DNA of 64,000 bases from Zestomicrobium sp964482405 (GCA_964482405.1 CAYZXH010000001.1:7122-71121), one strand, 5' to 3'; positions 18,155-27,733 are shown, counted from the first letter of the stretch. Translations and numbers: made by a program. Notes: generated by a model from the sequence alone, not told the origin.

Positions 18155-19111
18155 TTGATACCCGGCATACAGCAAGCAGTGATGAACGCGTTTCAATATT
18201 TTTTATTCTACCTAATTTTTTCATTACCGCTAACATTAAGTTATAGAACTACTAAAGTGATTAACTTCGCACACGCAAATTTCATAACTTATGGTACGTA
18301 CGTAGCCATACTTCTACACGGGATACTGGGATTAAATCTTATGTCATTAGCTATGATAGTTGCTTTTGTGATAACGGGTTCTATAGCTGTCATAAATAAC
18401 GAACTTGTTTTCACACCTCTTCAGAAGAGGGGTTCCTCACCAGCTATAGTGATGATATCCTCGATGGGTTTATGGATAGCTTACAAGTACTTACTCTACA
18501 TGATCACTGATATTGCACGTTATTACACGACTAAGAATTTCGCGTCCTACGGTGGAATCACGTACTCAGACATACCCAGAGGCAGTATAGGGGGTGTTGA
18601 CTTCAGCCAATCGCTTGTGGCGAGTTTAGTAGTTGCATCACTTACTGTGGTGCTCCTCTATATACTCTTAGAGAAAACCAAGATTGGCAGAGCCATGAGA
18701 GCAGTTGCCGATAATCCGTCACTCGCTGAAATCTCTGGAATACCTAGATCGCTCATCATAAATCTGACGTGGTTTATCTGCGGCGGTCTTGTGGGCGTGG
18801 GCGGAGTTATATGGACCTCCTTCTCCGGAGCCATAACACCTGAAGTAGGTGATTCCATGATTCTCCAAGTATTCACGGTAGGTTTCATAGGAGGGTTAGT
18901 TTCCTTACTGAGGACTGGAATAGGGGCTGTACTCATAGCCACAATAGAGAATGTAGGTATAGCAATACTTAACTCATTCTTCGGGATTCCCGTGAGTTTC
19001 AGACCTTTCCTCACGTTCGCAACCTTGATAACTACTCTGATAGCGTTCCCGCCACTGGGTGCTGGGGGCGGGCTACCTTACAGATTTTTGAGGAGGGGAA
19101 GCAGGAAATGA
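18155..19111 (+). CDS. livH: Branched-chain amino acid ABC permease LivH type (operon 2)
   Basis: A 318-residue multi-helix membrane protein from a TTG start. LSYRTTKVINFAHANFITYGTY is the LivH signature region, and AMRAVADNPSLAEISGI is the ATPase-contact helix. It overlaps the next gene by 4 bp (ATGA). It is clearly diverged from the operon 1 LivH, which argues against a recent duplication of the operon within this genome. Confidence 0.92.
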   Translation: MIPGIQQAVMNAFQYFLFYLIFSLPLTLSYRTTKVINFAHANFITYGTYVAILLHGILGLNLMSLAMIVAFVITGSIAVINNELVFTPLQKRGSSPAIVMISSMGLWIAYKYLLYMITDIARYYTTKNFASYGGITYSDIPRGSIGGVDFSQSLVASLVVASLTVVLLYILLEKTKIGRAMRAVADNPSLAEISGIPRSLIINLTWFICGGLVGVGGVIWTSFSGAITPEVGDSMILQVFTVGFIGGLVSLLRTGIGAVLIATIENVGIAILNSFFGIPVSFRPFLTFATLITTLIAFPPLGAGGGLPYRFLRRGSRK

Positions 19112-20157
19112 TTAGTTTCGACGTAATAGGCTTCATGATTAGTTGGTTAACTTCGTTCGGAATATACGCGATACTCTCCCTAACACTCAACTTAGAATCG
19201 GGCACAGCCGGAATAACTAACTTCGGTAAGGTAGTCTTCTACGGTGCCGGAGCATACATTAGCGCGACCTTAACAACCTATTTAATCTTAATATTGAACG
19301 GCGTTGACGTCGGCGAGAAGCCGCCCTATAGTATAGACGGGATAATATTACTTGGAGAGCTAGGTAATAAGAATCCCTTGCTAAATATTGGCTTGCTAAC
19401 GCTCTCGCTCGTATTAGCCTTCATAATTGCGGGGGTTCTTGGCTACTTACTGACGTACCCTATCCTCAGAGTAGGTCCGGCTTTCGTGGGATTCACCCTA
19501 CTTAGTTCCGGAGAACTTCTGAGGATATTTCTACAGCATTATGAGCCTGTAGGCGGGAATAAGGGCTTAATGGCTATCCCAACACCTTTTGAGTGGATAG
19601 CTGAGAGTAGAGTGCGTGAGGCGGCTTACCTATGCTTAGTATTAGGTCTCCTCGCATTAACTCACGTAGTGACTTATAGGTTAGTTAACTCGCCTCTGGG
19701 AAGATCTCTTAGAGCTCTTAGAGACGATGAGATAGCGGCGCTTTGCTTGGGTAAACACGTGCCTAGAATTAAAGCCACAGTTCTCTTCATAGGTTCAGGA
19801 TTCGCTGGAATAGCGGGGGTCCTCCTAACTTATTACATGACGGCAATTAATCCCAACACGTTCGTTCCAGCAGTAACCTTCAACGTGTGGGCTATGATAA
19901 TCTTAGGAGGCTTCGGTAATTTGAAGGGCTCTTTAGTTGGTGCCGCGGTATTGACGTTTGTGGATAGAGCGTTAACTTTCATAACCCCCCAACTAGGTAT
20001 TACGGTTATAACGCCAGATTACTTAAGGTGGGTTATAGTAGGGCTTTTAATCGTAGTGGTTTTGATAGTTAATCCTAAGGGATTACTCCCAGAGAAACCG
20101 ATTAAGACCCCCGCAATCGATGTAGTGTTAGAAGAACTCAAGGGTGAGGCTAAATGA
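19108..20157 (+). CDS. livM: Branched-chain amino acid ABC permease LivM type (operon 2)
   Basis: 349 residues with about 9-10 membrane helices. LNLESGTAGITNFGKVVFYGAGAY corresponds to the LivM N-terminal signature and SLRALRDDEIAALCLGK to the coupling loop. The C-terminus has a soluble tail after NPKGLLPEKP. It overlaps both neighbours by 4 bp, so livHMG are translationally coupled. Confidence 0.92.
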   Translation: MISFDVIGFMISWLTSFGIYAILSLTLNLESGTAGITNFGKVVFYGAGAYISATLTTYLILILNGVDVGEKPPYSIDGIILLGELGNKNPLLNIGLLTLSLVLAFIIAGVLGYLLTYPILRVGPAFVGFTLLSSGELLRIFLQHYEPVGGNKGLMAIPTPFEWIAESRVREAAYLCLVLGLLALTHVVTYRLVNSPLGRSLRALRDDEIAALCLGKHVPRIKATVLFIGSGFAGIAGVLLTYYMTAINPNTFVPAVTFNVWAMIILGGFGNLKGSLVGAAVLTFVDRALTFITPQLGITVITPDYLRWVIVGLLIVVVLIVNPKGLLPEKPIKTPAIDVVLEELKGEAK

Positions 20158-20924
20158 GCACGATACTTGAGGTAAGAGATGTAGCTAAGTACTTTGGAGG
20201 CGTTAAGGCGCTAGATGGCGTTTCGTTAACAGTGCCTGAGAGAGGCTTAATAGGTCTTATAGGTCCTAACGGCTCCGGGAAAACAACGCTCTTCAACGTG
20301 ATAACGGGTTTCTACGTGCCTGATAGAGGTAGCGTGTTATTTAGGGAATCCAACGACTTAGTGAGGATTGACGGGCTGAACCCCAACGAGGTTTTTAAGA
20401 AAGGTATCGTACGAACCTTCCAGATACCCAGACTCTTCAACTCGCTGACTGTTCTCGAGAATTTGCTGGTCACACCTTTAGGGCAGAAGGGGGAGAGTCC
20501 TGTTAGAGCGCTCTTCAGGAACTCGTGGAGTAAGCAGGAGAGAGAATTAGCTAGTAAGGCTATAGAGCTCCTCAAAACATTCAATATGTTGCATTACGTG
20601 AACTCGAAGATCTCTGAGTTATCCGCAGCACACATAAAGATGCTCGAGACTATTAGGGGGCTCATGACTCCGGCTAAGCTATACCTGCTCGATGAGCCGG
20701 CGGCAGGCGTTGATTATGCGATAGCGAGAGAACTCTTCACATACGTGAAGAAGCTGAGGGACGAGCACAACTTAACATTCTTCATAATCGAGCACAGGCT
20801 AGAGATACTTATGGAGTACGTGGACTACGTGTACGTTCTACATAACGGTAGGCTACTCTCTGAAGGCAAGCCACAGGAAGTTATTTCAGATCCTAAGGTG
20901 ATAGAAGCATACATAGGTGTTTAG
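20154..20924 (+). CDS. livG: Branched-chain amino acid ABC ATPase LivG type (operon 2)
   Basis: A 256-residue ABC ATPase: Walker A GPNGSGKTT, GIVRTFQIPRLFNSLTVLENL Q-loop region typical of LivG, and Walker B LYLLDEPAAGVD. The signature reads ISELSAAHIKMLETIRGL, so the LSGG core is replaced by LSAAH, a degenerate signature as in operon 1 LivG. GGTG at 20143-20146 lies 7 nt before the ATG. Partner of LivF. Confidence 0.92.
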   Translation: MSTILEVRDVAKYFGGVKALDGVSLTVPERGLIGLIGPNGSGKTTLFNVITGFYVPDRGSVLFRESNDLVRIDGLNPNEVFKKGIVRTFQIPRLFNSLTVLENLLVTPLGQKGESPVRALFRNSWSKQERELASKAIELLKTFNMLHYVNSKISELSAAHIKMLETIRGLMTPAKLYLLDEPAAGVDYAIARELFTYVKKLRDEHNLTFFIIEHRLEILMEYVDYVYVLHNGRLLSEGKPQEVISDPKVIEAYIGV

Positions 20925-20925
20925 C

Positions 20926-21630
20926 ATGCTCAGGGTAAGCAACCTGAGATCCGGTTACGGGAAGATGGTGGTATTACAGGACGTGAACATCAGCGTTAGG
21001 GAGGGCGAGATCGTGGCTGTTCTAGGCCCTAACGGAGCCGGCAAAACAACTCTCCTAAACTCTATATTCGGTTTAGCGACCATTCATAGAGGGGAGATAA
21101 TCTTCGAGGGCAAACCAATACATAAGATGAGCCCTCACGACATAGTGAGAGCGGGGATTAGCTACGCCCCCCAACTAGATAACGTCTTCCCCAACCTCAC
21201 GGTATTAGAGAACCTTCAGATGGGTTCTTTCATTAGAGGTAACGACCCGACAATAAAGAACGATATAGAGGAGATATTCAGTATATTTCCTGAAATAGAA
21301 AGGAGGAAAAATCAAAAAGCCAAGACATTGAGTGGTGGCGAGAGACAAATGCTTGCAGTAGCCAGAGCCTTAATGTCCAAACCTAAGATGCTGTTATTAG
21401 ATGAGCCAACGGCGGGTCTCTCACCTAAGGCTGGCGCTTCCTTAATGAGGAAAATCAAGGAGATTAGGGATAGGGGGGTCACCATATTATTAGTCGAGCA
21501 AAACGTTAGGAGAGCTCTGGAAATAGCTGATAAAGGCTATGTTTTAGTTAGTGGGAGGATAATTAAGGAAGCAATAGCTGAAGACTTGAGAAAGGTAGAG
21601 ATTGAGAAGCTCTTTTTCATGAGCGCATAA
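20926..21630 (+). CDS. livF: Branched-chain amino acid ABC ATPase LivF type (operon 2)
   Basis: 234 residues: Walker A GPNGAGKTT, ISYAPQLDNVFPNLTVLENL Q-loop, full LSGGERQMLAVARAL signature, Walker B LLLDEPTAGLSP, EQN in place of the usual H-loop EQH. GGTG at 20916-20919 is exactly 6 nt before ATG 20926, so that start is preferred over GTG 20917. The missing H-loop histidine (Asn instead) is unusual for an active ABC ATPase site and worth noting next to the degenerate LivG signature. It is the last gene of the operon. Confidence 0.92.
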   Translation: MLRVSNLRSGYGKMVVLQDVNISVREGEIVAVLGPNGAGKTTLLNSIFGLATIHRGEIIFEGKPIHKMSPHDIVRAGISYAPQLDNVFPNLTVLENLQMGSFIRGNDPTIKNDIEEIFSIFPEIERRKNQKAKTLSGGERQMLAVARALMSKPKMLLLDEPTAGLSPKAGASLMRKIKEIRDRGVTILLVEQNVRRALEIADKGYVLVSGRIIKEAIAEDLRKVEIEKLFFMSA

Positions 21631-21723
21631 TAAGGACCTCCGACTTAACTAGGTTAGTTCCGTTTATGGGACCTCTCTTCAAGTCTTATATTATCTGTTG
21701 AATGAGGTAATTGGTGTGGTGAC

Positions 21724-23463
21724 GTGATCACGTTCCCTAAGAGAACCCGCTGGTGTGGTGAGTTAAGGAAAGAACATGTCGGTAGTGAGGTCGTTTTAAA
21801 TGGGTGGGTCCACACCGTACGTAAGGTTGGTAAGATTTCTTTCGTCATAGTAAGAGATAGGACCGGCGTTGTTCAGGTCGTGGTAAGTTCTAAGAGTCCT
21901 TACTACGAGATCGCTGAAACCTTAGCTCCTGAAACTGTCGTGGCTGTGAGAGGGGTTGTAAGACCTAGGCCTCCCAGCCAGATAAACCCTGAGTTACCTA
22001 CGGGCGAGATTGAAGTTGAGTTGAGGGAGCTAATCATTCTTAATAGAGCTAAGCCTATTCCCATACCAATATGGGACGCTGAGTTAATGAAGACTACCTC
22101 AGAGACTCTGAGGCTGAAGTATAGGTATTTAGATCTTAGGAGGCCTGAGATGCAGCGTAATCTATTCTTTAGAGCTGAGTTAGTCAGGGTTCTCAGAAAC
22201 TCACTAGATTTAAGGGGGTTTATAGAGGTTGAGACGCCATACCTAGCTAGAAGCACTCCGGAGGGTGCTAGAGACTTTCTAGTCCCTAGCAGGCTATACC
22301 CAGGCAAGTTCTATGCTTTAACACAGTCGCCTCAGCTCTTTAAGCAGCTCCTCATGATAGCAGGTTTCGAGAGGTACTACCAGTTTGCTAGATGCTTCAG
22401 AGACGAGGATCCCAGAGCCGATAGACAGCCAGAATTCACCCAACTAGATATCGAGATGTCCTTCGTTACTAGGGAAGACGTTATGGGTTTAGTAGAGGAC
22501 GTAATGCGTGAAGCTTTCGGCAAGACGCTCAAGAAAGAATTGCCCGACCCCCTGCCTAAACTAACCTACTCTGAAGCTTTAAAGAAATACGGCATAGATA
22601 AACCCGACATAAGATTTGAGAACTTCATAGAGGACGGTGACGAAAATCTAAGAACTACTTTAAACGCTGAACCAGGCGAAGCCGTGAGATTCTTGAGGTT
22701 CGAGCTCAGAGGTAAGAGACCTGAAGCATTAAAAGAATTCATTGAGGGGGTCTTAAGTCGTGAGGGCGGTGTGGAGCACTACTACGTCGTCAGGGGTGAG
22801 AATACTCTTCTAAGTAATGCTGGGGAAGTTAAGGCGGAGTTAGTTAGGTTGCTAGACTTAGGAATTGGTGAAGCCGCTGTTATCTCTGTCGGTAACTACG
22901 TGAAGGCTTCAGAAACCTTAGGGGCTCTGAGGAACTCTTTAGGAAGATACTTAGAGCTAGTGAGGAAAGACGAGTACGCGATGCTGTGGGTAACTGACTT
23001 CCCCTTATTCGAGCTTAACGAGGAGGGAGTCATAGTCTCAATGCATCACCCGTTCACCGCTCCAAAACCTGAAGACATATCAAAGCTTGATACGGACCCG
23101 CTTAACGTAACGGCTTTATCTTACGATTTAGTCTTGAATGGTTATGAAGTAGGTGGTGGGAGTATAAGAATAAATGATAGAGGGCTTCAAGAGAAAATAT
23201 TCAGGATGATTGGCTTAACTGATGAGGAGATGTACGATAGGTACGGCTTCTTATTGGAAGCGCTTGAGTACGGTGCACCACCACACGGCGGGATAGCCAT
23301 AGGTTTAGATAGGCTGGTCGCCGTGATGCTAGGTCAAGAGTCTATAAGAGAAGTTATAGCGTTCCCTAAGAATAAGGAAATGATGGATCCCATGACTGGA
23401 GCGCCGGGCAAGCCGCCTGAGGAACACTTAAGAGAGATTAGGTGGCTCAAAATAGATATTTAG
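21724..23463 (+). CDS. aspS: Aspartyl-tRNA synthetase, bacterial type with GAD insertion
   Basis: 579 residues, far longer than the roughly 430-residue archaeal AspRS. It has an N-terminal OB anticodon-binding domain (about 1-105), class II motif 2 FARCFRDEDPRADRQPEFTQLDIEMSF, an insertion of about 115 residues (roughly 290-405) in the position of the bacterial GAD domain, and motif 3 GIAIGLDRL with Arg530, followed by the bacterial-style tail FPKNKEMMDPMTGAPG. It charges tRNA-Asp with aspartate. The architecture is bacterial, suggesting ancient lateral transfer. Base composition and codon use look like the neighbours, so the transfer is not recent. The start GTG at 21724 is preceded by GGTGTGGTGAC. 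Confidence 0.93.
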   Translation: MITFPKRTRWCGELRKEHVGSEVVLNGWVHTVRKVGKISFVIVRDRTGVVQVVVSSKSPYYEIAETLAPETVVAVRGVVRPRPPSQINPELPTGEIEVELRELIILNRAKPIPIPIWDAELMKTTSETLRLKYRYLDLRRPEMQRNLFFRAELVRVLRNSLDLRGFIEVETPYLARSTPEGARDFLVPSRLYPGKFYALTQSPQLFKQLLMIAGFERYYQFARCFRDEDPRADRQPEFTQLDIEMSFVTREDVMGLVEDVMREAFGKTLKKELPDPLPKLTYSEALKKYGIDKPDIRFENFIEDGDENLRTTLNAEPGEAVRFLRFELRGKRPEALKEFIEGVLSREGGVEHYYVVRGENTLLSNAGEVKAELVRLLDLGIGEAAVISVGNYVKASETLGALRNSLGRYLELVRKDEYAMLWVTDFPLFELNEEGVIVSMHHPFTAPKPEDISKLDTDPLNVTALSYDLVLNGYEVGGGSIRINDRGLQEKIFRMIGLTDEEMYDRYGFLLEALEYGAPPHGGIAIGLDRLVAVMLGQESIREVIAFPKNKEMMDPMTGAPGKPPEEHLREIRWLKIDI

Positions 23464-23567
23464 GAGTCAAGCTTCCACTATTAAGCTTTCCCGTACATTC
23501 TCTAGGTCCGCTATCATCTGGAAATCAAGAAAATTGTCTAGAAATGCTGGGAAATGATGTTCAAGAC

Positions 23568-23585
23568 CTAGACTTATAAGTCTAG
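23568..23585. promoter_or_regulatory. 18-bp perfect palindrome centred on the TATA box of the FtsX-type exporter operon
   Basis: CTAGACTTATAAGTCTAG is its own reverse complement. Its centre, CTTATAAG, is a good archaeal TATA box, about 26 nt upstream of the expected start of transcription for the gene beginning near 23614. A dimeric repressor bound here would block TBP directly. A further CTAG and CTAGA repeat lies nearby (CTAGAAATG at 23539, ACTAGATAA at 23592). Confidence 0.55.
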
Positions 23586-23613
23586 TTTTTTACTAGATAA
23601 TTGATTTGAGGGA

Positions 23614-26568
23614 GTGATAGTCTTGAAGCCTTTCCTTAAGAGCCCGTTGCCTATAGTGAGTATCGTTTTAATAACGTTCACTGTTTTAGCTGTCACCACA
23701 GTTTTCTTATCAGCTACTTCCTTAGTCACGAATATCGGGATCAACATTGGTAGGATGATTAAGTGGGAATTAGCCGGGTCTAAGTACAGCTCTTATGGAT
23801 CTCCTCGCATCATCTTGGAGCCCGAAAGTCTACCCGAGGAGTACGTTTCCGTTAATGAGGGGTTTGAAATCTCAAAAGAGGTTGCTGAAAGATTATCTAG
23901 TGATTCAAGAATTTCAGACTATATAGTCATTCAGATAATTCTGATAAAGAGTCCTGAAAGGTCTTTAATTCCTCTCATGGAGTTATCGATAATCGTATTA
24001 CACGGTATTAAACTCAGTGATTTAGGTGTTTCGCAGGATGCCGCAATAGACGGTAGTATCACGAACTACCTAAATAATACCTTGATTAATTTACTTCTTG
24101 GCGGGCTCAATTATACTACGTATTCAGAAGACTTAAGTAAATTGCTTGAGGGATTAAGGGGGATTCCTTGTCTTGAGTTTTATGAAGAGCGATTTTATCG
24201 TACGTGTGTCGTGTACAACCCGCTATCCTTGTTTAAGGCTTCTACATTATTTGTAATTGATTCAAGCACGTTCGAGAAGGTTGGTCTGAGTCACCTAAAT
24301 AAGGTTAAGGATAGGTTTAAAGCCCTAAACGTTAGCGTTGATTTCTACACGATGAATGTTTTAGTGTTCGTAGACCTAAGAAGCGAGTCATACTTTAACC
24401 CTGCCTCGATACAGGGGAGCTTGGAGAATGCTAAGGCAATAGCCGAGGATTTAAAGAACTCTCTCGATTTCGAGAGTTTCTCTAACACGCCGCTTCAGAG
24501 TGTTCTGAGTAATTATCAATTTATTGAGACAGCTTTTAGGGTTAGCTCTGTTGCCGGGGTTTTGCCAGCTTTCGTGGCTTTGGTTGCGGTGTTACGACCT
24601 ATATCTGAGATGCTGGTTCTTAGTGTTAGGAGGGCTTTCGGGTTAATGCGTATTAGGGGGGTTTCTCAATCGGTCGTTAGGAGATGGTTTTACGGCATTT
24701 TGCTGATCTCCTTAATCGCGGGCTTCGGTCTCGGATTACTAGTTAGTTATGTTTTAGCGGTCTCCTACTTCAAGATTTATGATCCTCTGCAGGTGTTGCT
24801 TGACCCAATCATACTGTCTATGCTAGCTATTCTGCTCGCGATAGAAGTGCTGATTCTAGCTCGCAGAATCTCTCGAACATCTTCTAGCATATCCCCGGCT
24901 GAAACCCTTAAGACTACGTTAATACCTGAGAGCTTACTAGAGCCTGTGAGGATGAGCACCTCCGGCTGGTTCTCGGTAGGTGTTGGTCTATACTTCATAA
25001 TCACGGGCATAACGAATTACTCGGCGACAAGAATCTTAACCACTGGCATGGTCGGCGGTCCGAGTAATGTTAACATAGCCTTAATAATAGTGTTAGCTAT
25101 AGTCGCTATGTTCGAGTCTTTGCTAAAGCCTTTCGCCCCGGCTATAGCTGTTTACGGCTTCATAAAACTTTACATAGTAAATCATGAGAGGTTCTGGGAT
25201 ATCCTACATAGATCCATGTTAAGTAGATCAAGCCTCGCACTACCTAGTAAGAGCATCGCTCTAACTATAAGGAGAAGGGTAACACCTATCTTAGTGTTGT
25301 TAGCGTTCTCCACGAGCGTCATGACTCAAACACTAATATATGGTGAGTCAATGAATTCCCTAGTAGACTCGGCAATCAAGGCGTCAGCGGGTTCCGACTT
25401 CCTACTCAGCAAATCCTTAAGCATCGTCCTCACCCCGAACAAGACCTTACGTGAGGTACTTAATGAATATTCTGACACGCAAAAAGTACTTAACGGATGG
25501 GAAAGTATTGATAATTCATCAAGTATTTTAGCGTTTGAAGTTTATGGATCTGTTAGGGGTACCTCAATGCATTACTGTTGTTTACTGACTCTTATAGTGG
25601 TGCCCGACCCGAACACCTTCCTACGGAACACTTACTGGTATGACGAATGGAGTTTAAGAGGTAGCTTCAGTGAGTCTCTTAATGAGGTCTTGTCGGAAGG
25701 TAGGGTAGTACTTGTTAGAGATTCCGCTAGTTTCACCATACCAGCTGGCTCTGATCTCAAAGACTTGAGTGTTTATCTCACAGCTTCTCCCCAACAGGAC
25801 GTGATGCTAGTTCCTGAAGTAGTTGACGTATGGTCGGGCTTTCCCGGAATACCTGGCATAAGTCCACGTGCTTTTGCTATAGTCGCTGGTAGCTGGGTAT
25901 TGGACGTGCCTAACTTTACTAAAGTATTGTACACGGTTCCTTTCATGGGAGGGGATGAGAGGTTCACCGCTCATGTCTATGTTTATAGCCTTAGTAGCTC
26001 AGTTTCTGAGGAGTTGATTAATGGGGGCTTCACAGTAGTTAAGTCTTTAAAAGATTTGAGGAGCGATCCAGAGGTCGAGATAGTTAGGTCCTTATTAACT
26101 TCTACAGGAGGTTCTTCAGAGACTTACTTAATCTTCATGATTCTCTCGGCCGGGATTGCGGCGGTGGTTGCTTACGTGGTAGCTTTAGAGACTGGCAGGA
26201 CTGCTTTGCTGTTGAGGGTTAGGGGCTTAACACCTTCTAAGACACTTAAACTCAACGCGCTGTACTGGCTTACGGTCACAGCGACTTCAGTGCTTCTAGG
26301 TAGTGTGGTGGGCTTAGCGCTGGGTTTAAGCGATCTGAACGCGTACGGGACGTCCGGCGGACTCGGAGCCTCACTAACGTACATGTTTTCATATTTGTTA
26401 GGTCTTAAAGGACTTCAGCTCAGCTTAGGTGTTTTGAGAGTTGCTATACCGCCCGTCTTGATATTAACAACCCTGCTAGCTTTCGTCTTACTGTCTTTAA
26501 TCCCTATCACAACAATACAGTTAGTGTATAGGGGTCAGGTTAGGGAGAGGTTTATTGAGGTGAGGTAA
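23614..26568 (+). CDS. ABC exporter permease, FtsX/MacB-like with two FtsX modules
   Basis: A 984-residue membrane protein. One helix near the N-terminus (about 12-35) is followed by a large extracellular domain (about 40-310), then a block of helices (about 315-560), a second extracellular domain (about 590-830), and a last set of helices (about 835-975). This is the layout of two fused FtsX-like modules. With the downstream LolD-like ATPase it should form an exporter or a mechanically acting machine at the membrane. GTG 23614 is given; TTG 23623 is also plausible. The substrate is unknown. Confidence 0.8.
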   Translation: MIVLKPFLKSPLPIVSIVLITFTVLAVTTVFLSATSLVTNIGINIGRMIKWELAGSKYSSYGSPRIILEPESLPEEYVSVNEGFEISKEVAERLSSDSRISDYIVIQIILIKSPERSLIPLMELSIIVLHGIKLSDLGVSQDAAIDGSITNYLNNTLINLLLGGLNYTTYSEDLSKLLEGLRGIPCLEFYEERFYRTCVVYNPLSLFKASTLFVIDSSTFEKVGLSHLNKVKDRFKALNVSVDFYTMNVLVFVDLRSESYFNPASIQGSLENAKAIAEDLKNSLDFESFSNTPLQSVLSNYQFIETAFRVSSVAGVLPAFVALVAVLRPISEMLVLSVRRAFGLMRIRGVSQSVVRRWFYGILLISLIAGFGLGLLVSYVLAVSYFKIYDPLQVLLDPIILSMLAILLAIEVLILARRISRTSSSISPAETLKTTLIPESLLEPVRMSTSGWFSVGVGLYFIITGITNYSATRILTTGMVGGPSNVNIALIIVLAIVAMFESLLKPFAPAIAVYGFIKLYIVNHERFWDILHRSMLSRSSLALPSKSIALTIRRRVTPILVLLAFSTSVMTQTLIYGESMNSLVDSAIKASAGSDFLLSKSLSIVLTPNKTLREVLNEYSDTQKVLNGWESIDNSSSILAFEVYGSVRGTSMHYCCLLTLIVVPDPNTFLRNTYWYDEWSLRGSFSESLNEVLSEGRVVLVRDSASFTIPAGSDLKDLSVYLTASPQQDVMLVPEVVDVWSGFPGIPGISPRAFAIVAGSWVLDVPNFTKVLYTVPFMGGDERFTAHVYVYSLSSSVSEELINGGFTVVKSLKDLRSDPEVEIVRSLLTSTGGSSETYLIFMILSAGIAAVVAYVVALETGRTALLLRVRGLTPSKTLKLNALYWLTVTATSVLLGSVVGLALGLSDLNAYGTSGGLGASLTYMFSYLLGLKGLQLSLGVLRVAIPPVLILTTLLAFVLLSLIPITTIQLVYRGQVRERFIEVR

Positions 26569-26569
26569 T

Positions 26570-27493
26570 GTGTTCGTGAAATCTGGTGTGTTGGTTGAGG
26601 TAAGAGATTTAGTAAAGATATATAAGTATAAGGGTGGTGAGGTTCAGGCTCTTAAGGGAGTCACCGCGTCTTTCGAGCCGGGAACACTGACGTGCATCAT
26701 GGGTCCTTCAGGTTCTGGCAAGACCACGCTCCTGAACTTGATAGGAGGTATTGACACACCGACCGGCGGTCAAGTAAACGTTGGGGGTATTAAGGTTCAC
26801 ACGCTTAGGGGTGTGGAGCTAGATAAGTATAGGTTAGCGAATGTCGGCTTCGTCTTCCAGGCACTTAACCTAATACCTACCTTAACAGCGTTAGAGAACG
26901 TTATGCTCCCCGCTCAGATGGCTGGCGTCAGCAGGCAGGAATCAGCTAAGAGAGCTCTTGAGTTGCTACGATTGGTCGGGCTAGGAGATAAGGCTAGTAG
27001 ATATCCTGAGGAGTTAAGCGGTGGTGAGCAACAAAGAGTAGCTATAGCTGTGGCGTTAGCTAACGACCCCTCACTAATCATAGCTGACGAACCGACAGCA
27101 GAGCTCGACTCACAAAACGCGAGAAACGTTGTAGACATACTCGTTAAGTTAGCTAGGGAATACGGTAAGACAGTGATTCTAGCAACACACGACCCTAGGG
27201 TGGCCGTTAACACAGACAGGATACTGAGGCTGGAAGACGGCAAATTAGTTGGCGAGGTCAAGCCTATAGACCTAGAAAAAAGTGTTGTGGGCGCGACCCC
27301 GCGTGAAGCCTCAGTAACTCTCTCGGAAATAATAAAAGTTAAGATAGCTAGCGTAGAGAAAGAAATAAGGGATGTTGAAGAGATGTTCAGAGATAATAGG
27401 TTATCAGCTGAGGAATTCTACTCAAGAGTATCGAGACTAAGACTCATTAAGGAGGCCCTAACAGAATTGCTAACTTCCATAGGTAGCTCCTGA
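26570..27493 (+). CDS. ABC exporter ATPase, LolD/MacB-like, with helical C-terminal extension
   Basis: 307 residues. The ATPase core carries Walker A GPSGSGKTT, the LolD-type FVFQALNLIPTLTALENV, signature LSGGEQQRVAIAVAL and Walker B IIADEPTAELD with ATHD. It is cotranscribed 1 bp after the FtsX-type permease. After about residue 235 an extra 70-residue helical tail follows, ending in a stretch like EEMFRDNRLSAEEFYSRVSRL, which resembles a SHOCT-type short helical hairpin and may mediate dimer contacts. GTG 26576 is an alternative start. Confidence 0.9.
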   Translation: MFVKSGVLVEVRDLVKIYKYKGGEVQALKGVTASFEPGTLTCIMGPSGSGKTTLLNLIGGIDTPTGGQVNVGGIKVHTLRGVELDKYRLANVGFVFQALNLIPTLTALENVMLPAQMAGVSRQESAKRALELLRLVGLGDKASRYPEELSGGEQQRVAIAVALANDPSLIIADEPTAELDSQNARNVVDILVKLAREYGKTVILATHDPRVAVNTDRILRLEDGKLVGEVKPIDLEKSVVGATPREASVTLSEIIKVKIASVEKEIRDVEEMFRDNRLSAEEFYSRVSRLRLIKEALTELLTSIGSS

Positions 27494-27733
27494 GCACTTA
27501 CCTCGCGTAAGACTTTTCTCTAACCTAGATTACTCGGTAAGTATAAGCTCGCACGAAAATAACAAACCTTAGTTACTTAGTTACGTGAGGTCTTGCCCTA
27601 AAAACAGAAATATAAATCTATAACAGAAAATACTAACGTAAGGCGAATCCGTGGTCAAGCCAAGTGAGTTAAGAAAAACTCCTTGAACTTTAACGGGTTG
27701 TTTGAAAGTTCCTGACTCTAAAAACCCGGTATG

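Noticed and set aside
27687..27712. GAACTTT/AAAGTTC inverted repeat between convergent genes
   Set aside because: Only 7 bp in AT-rich sequence, likely chance; at most a weak transcript end.
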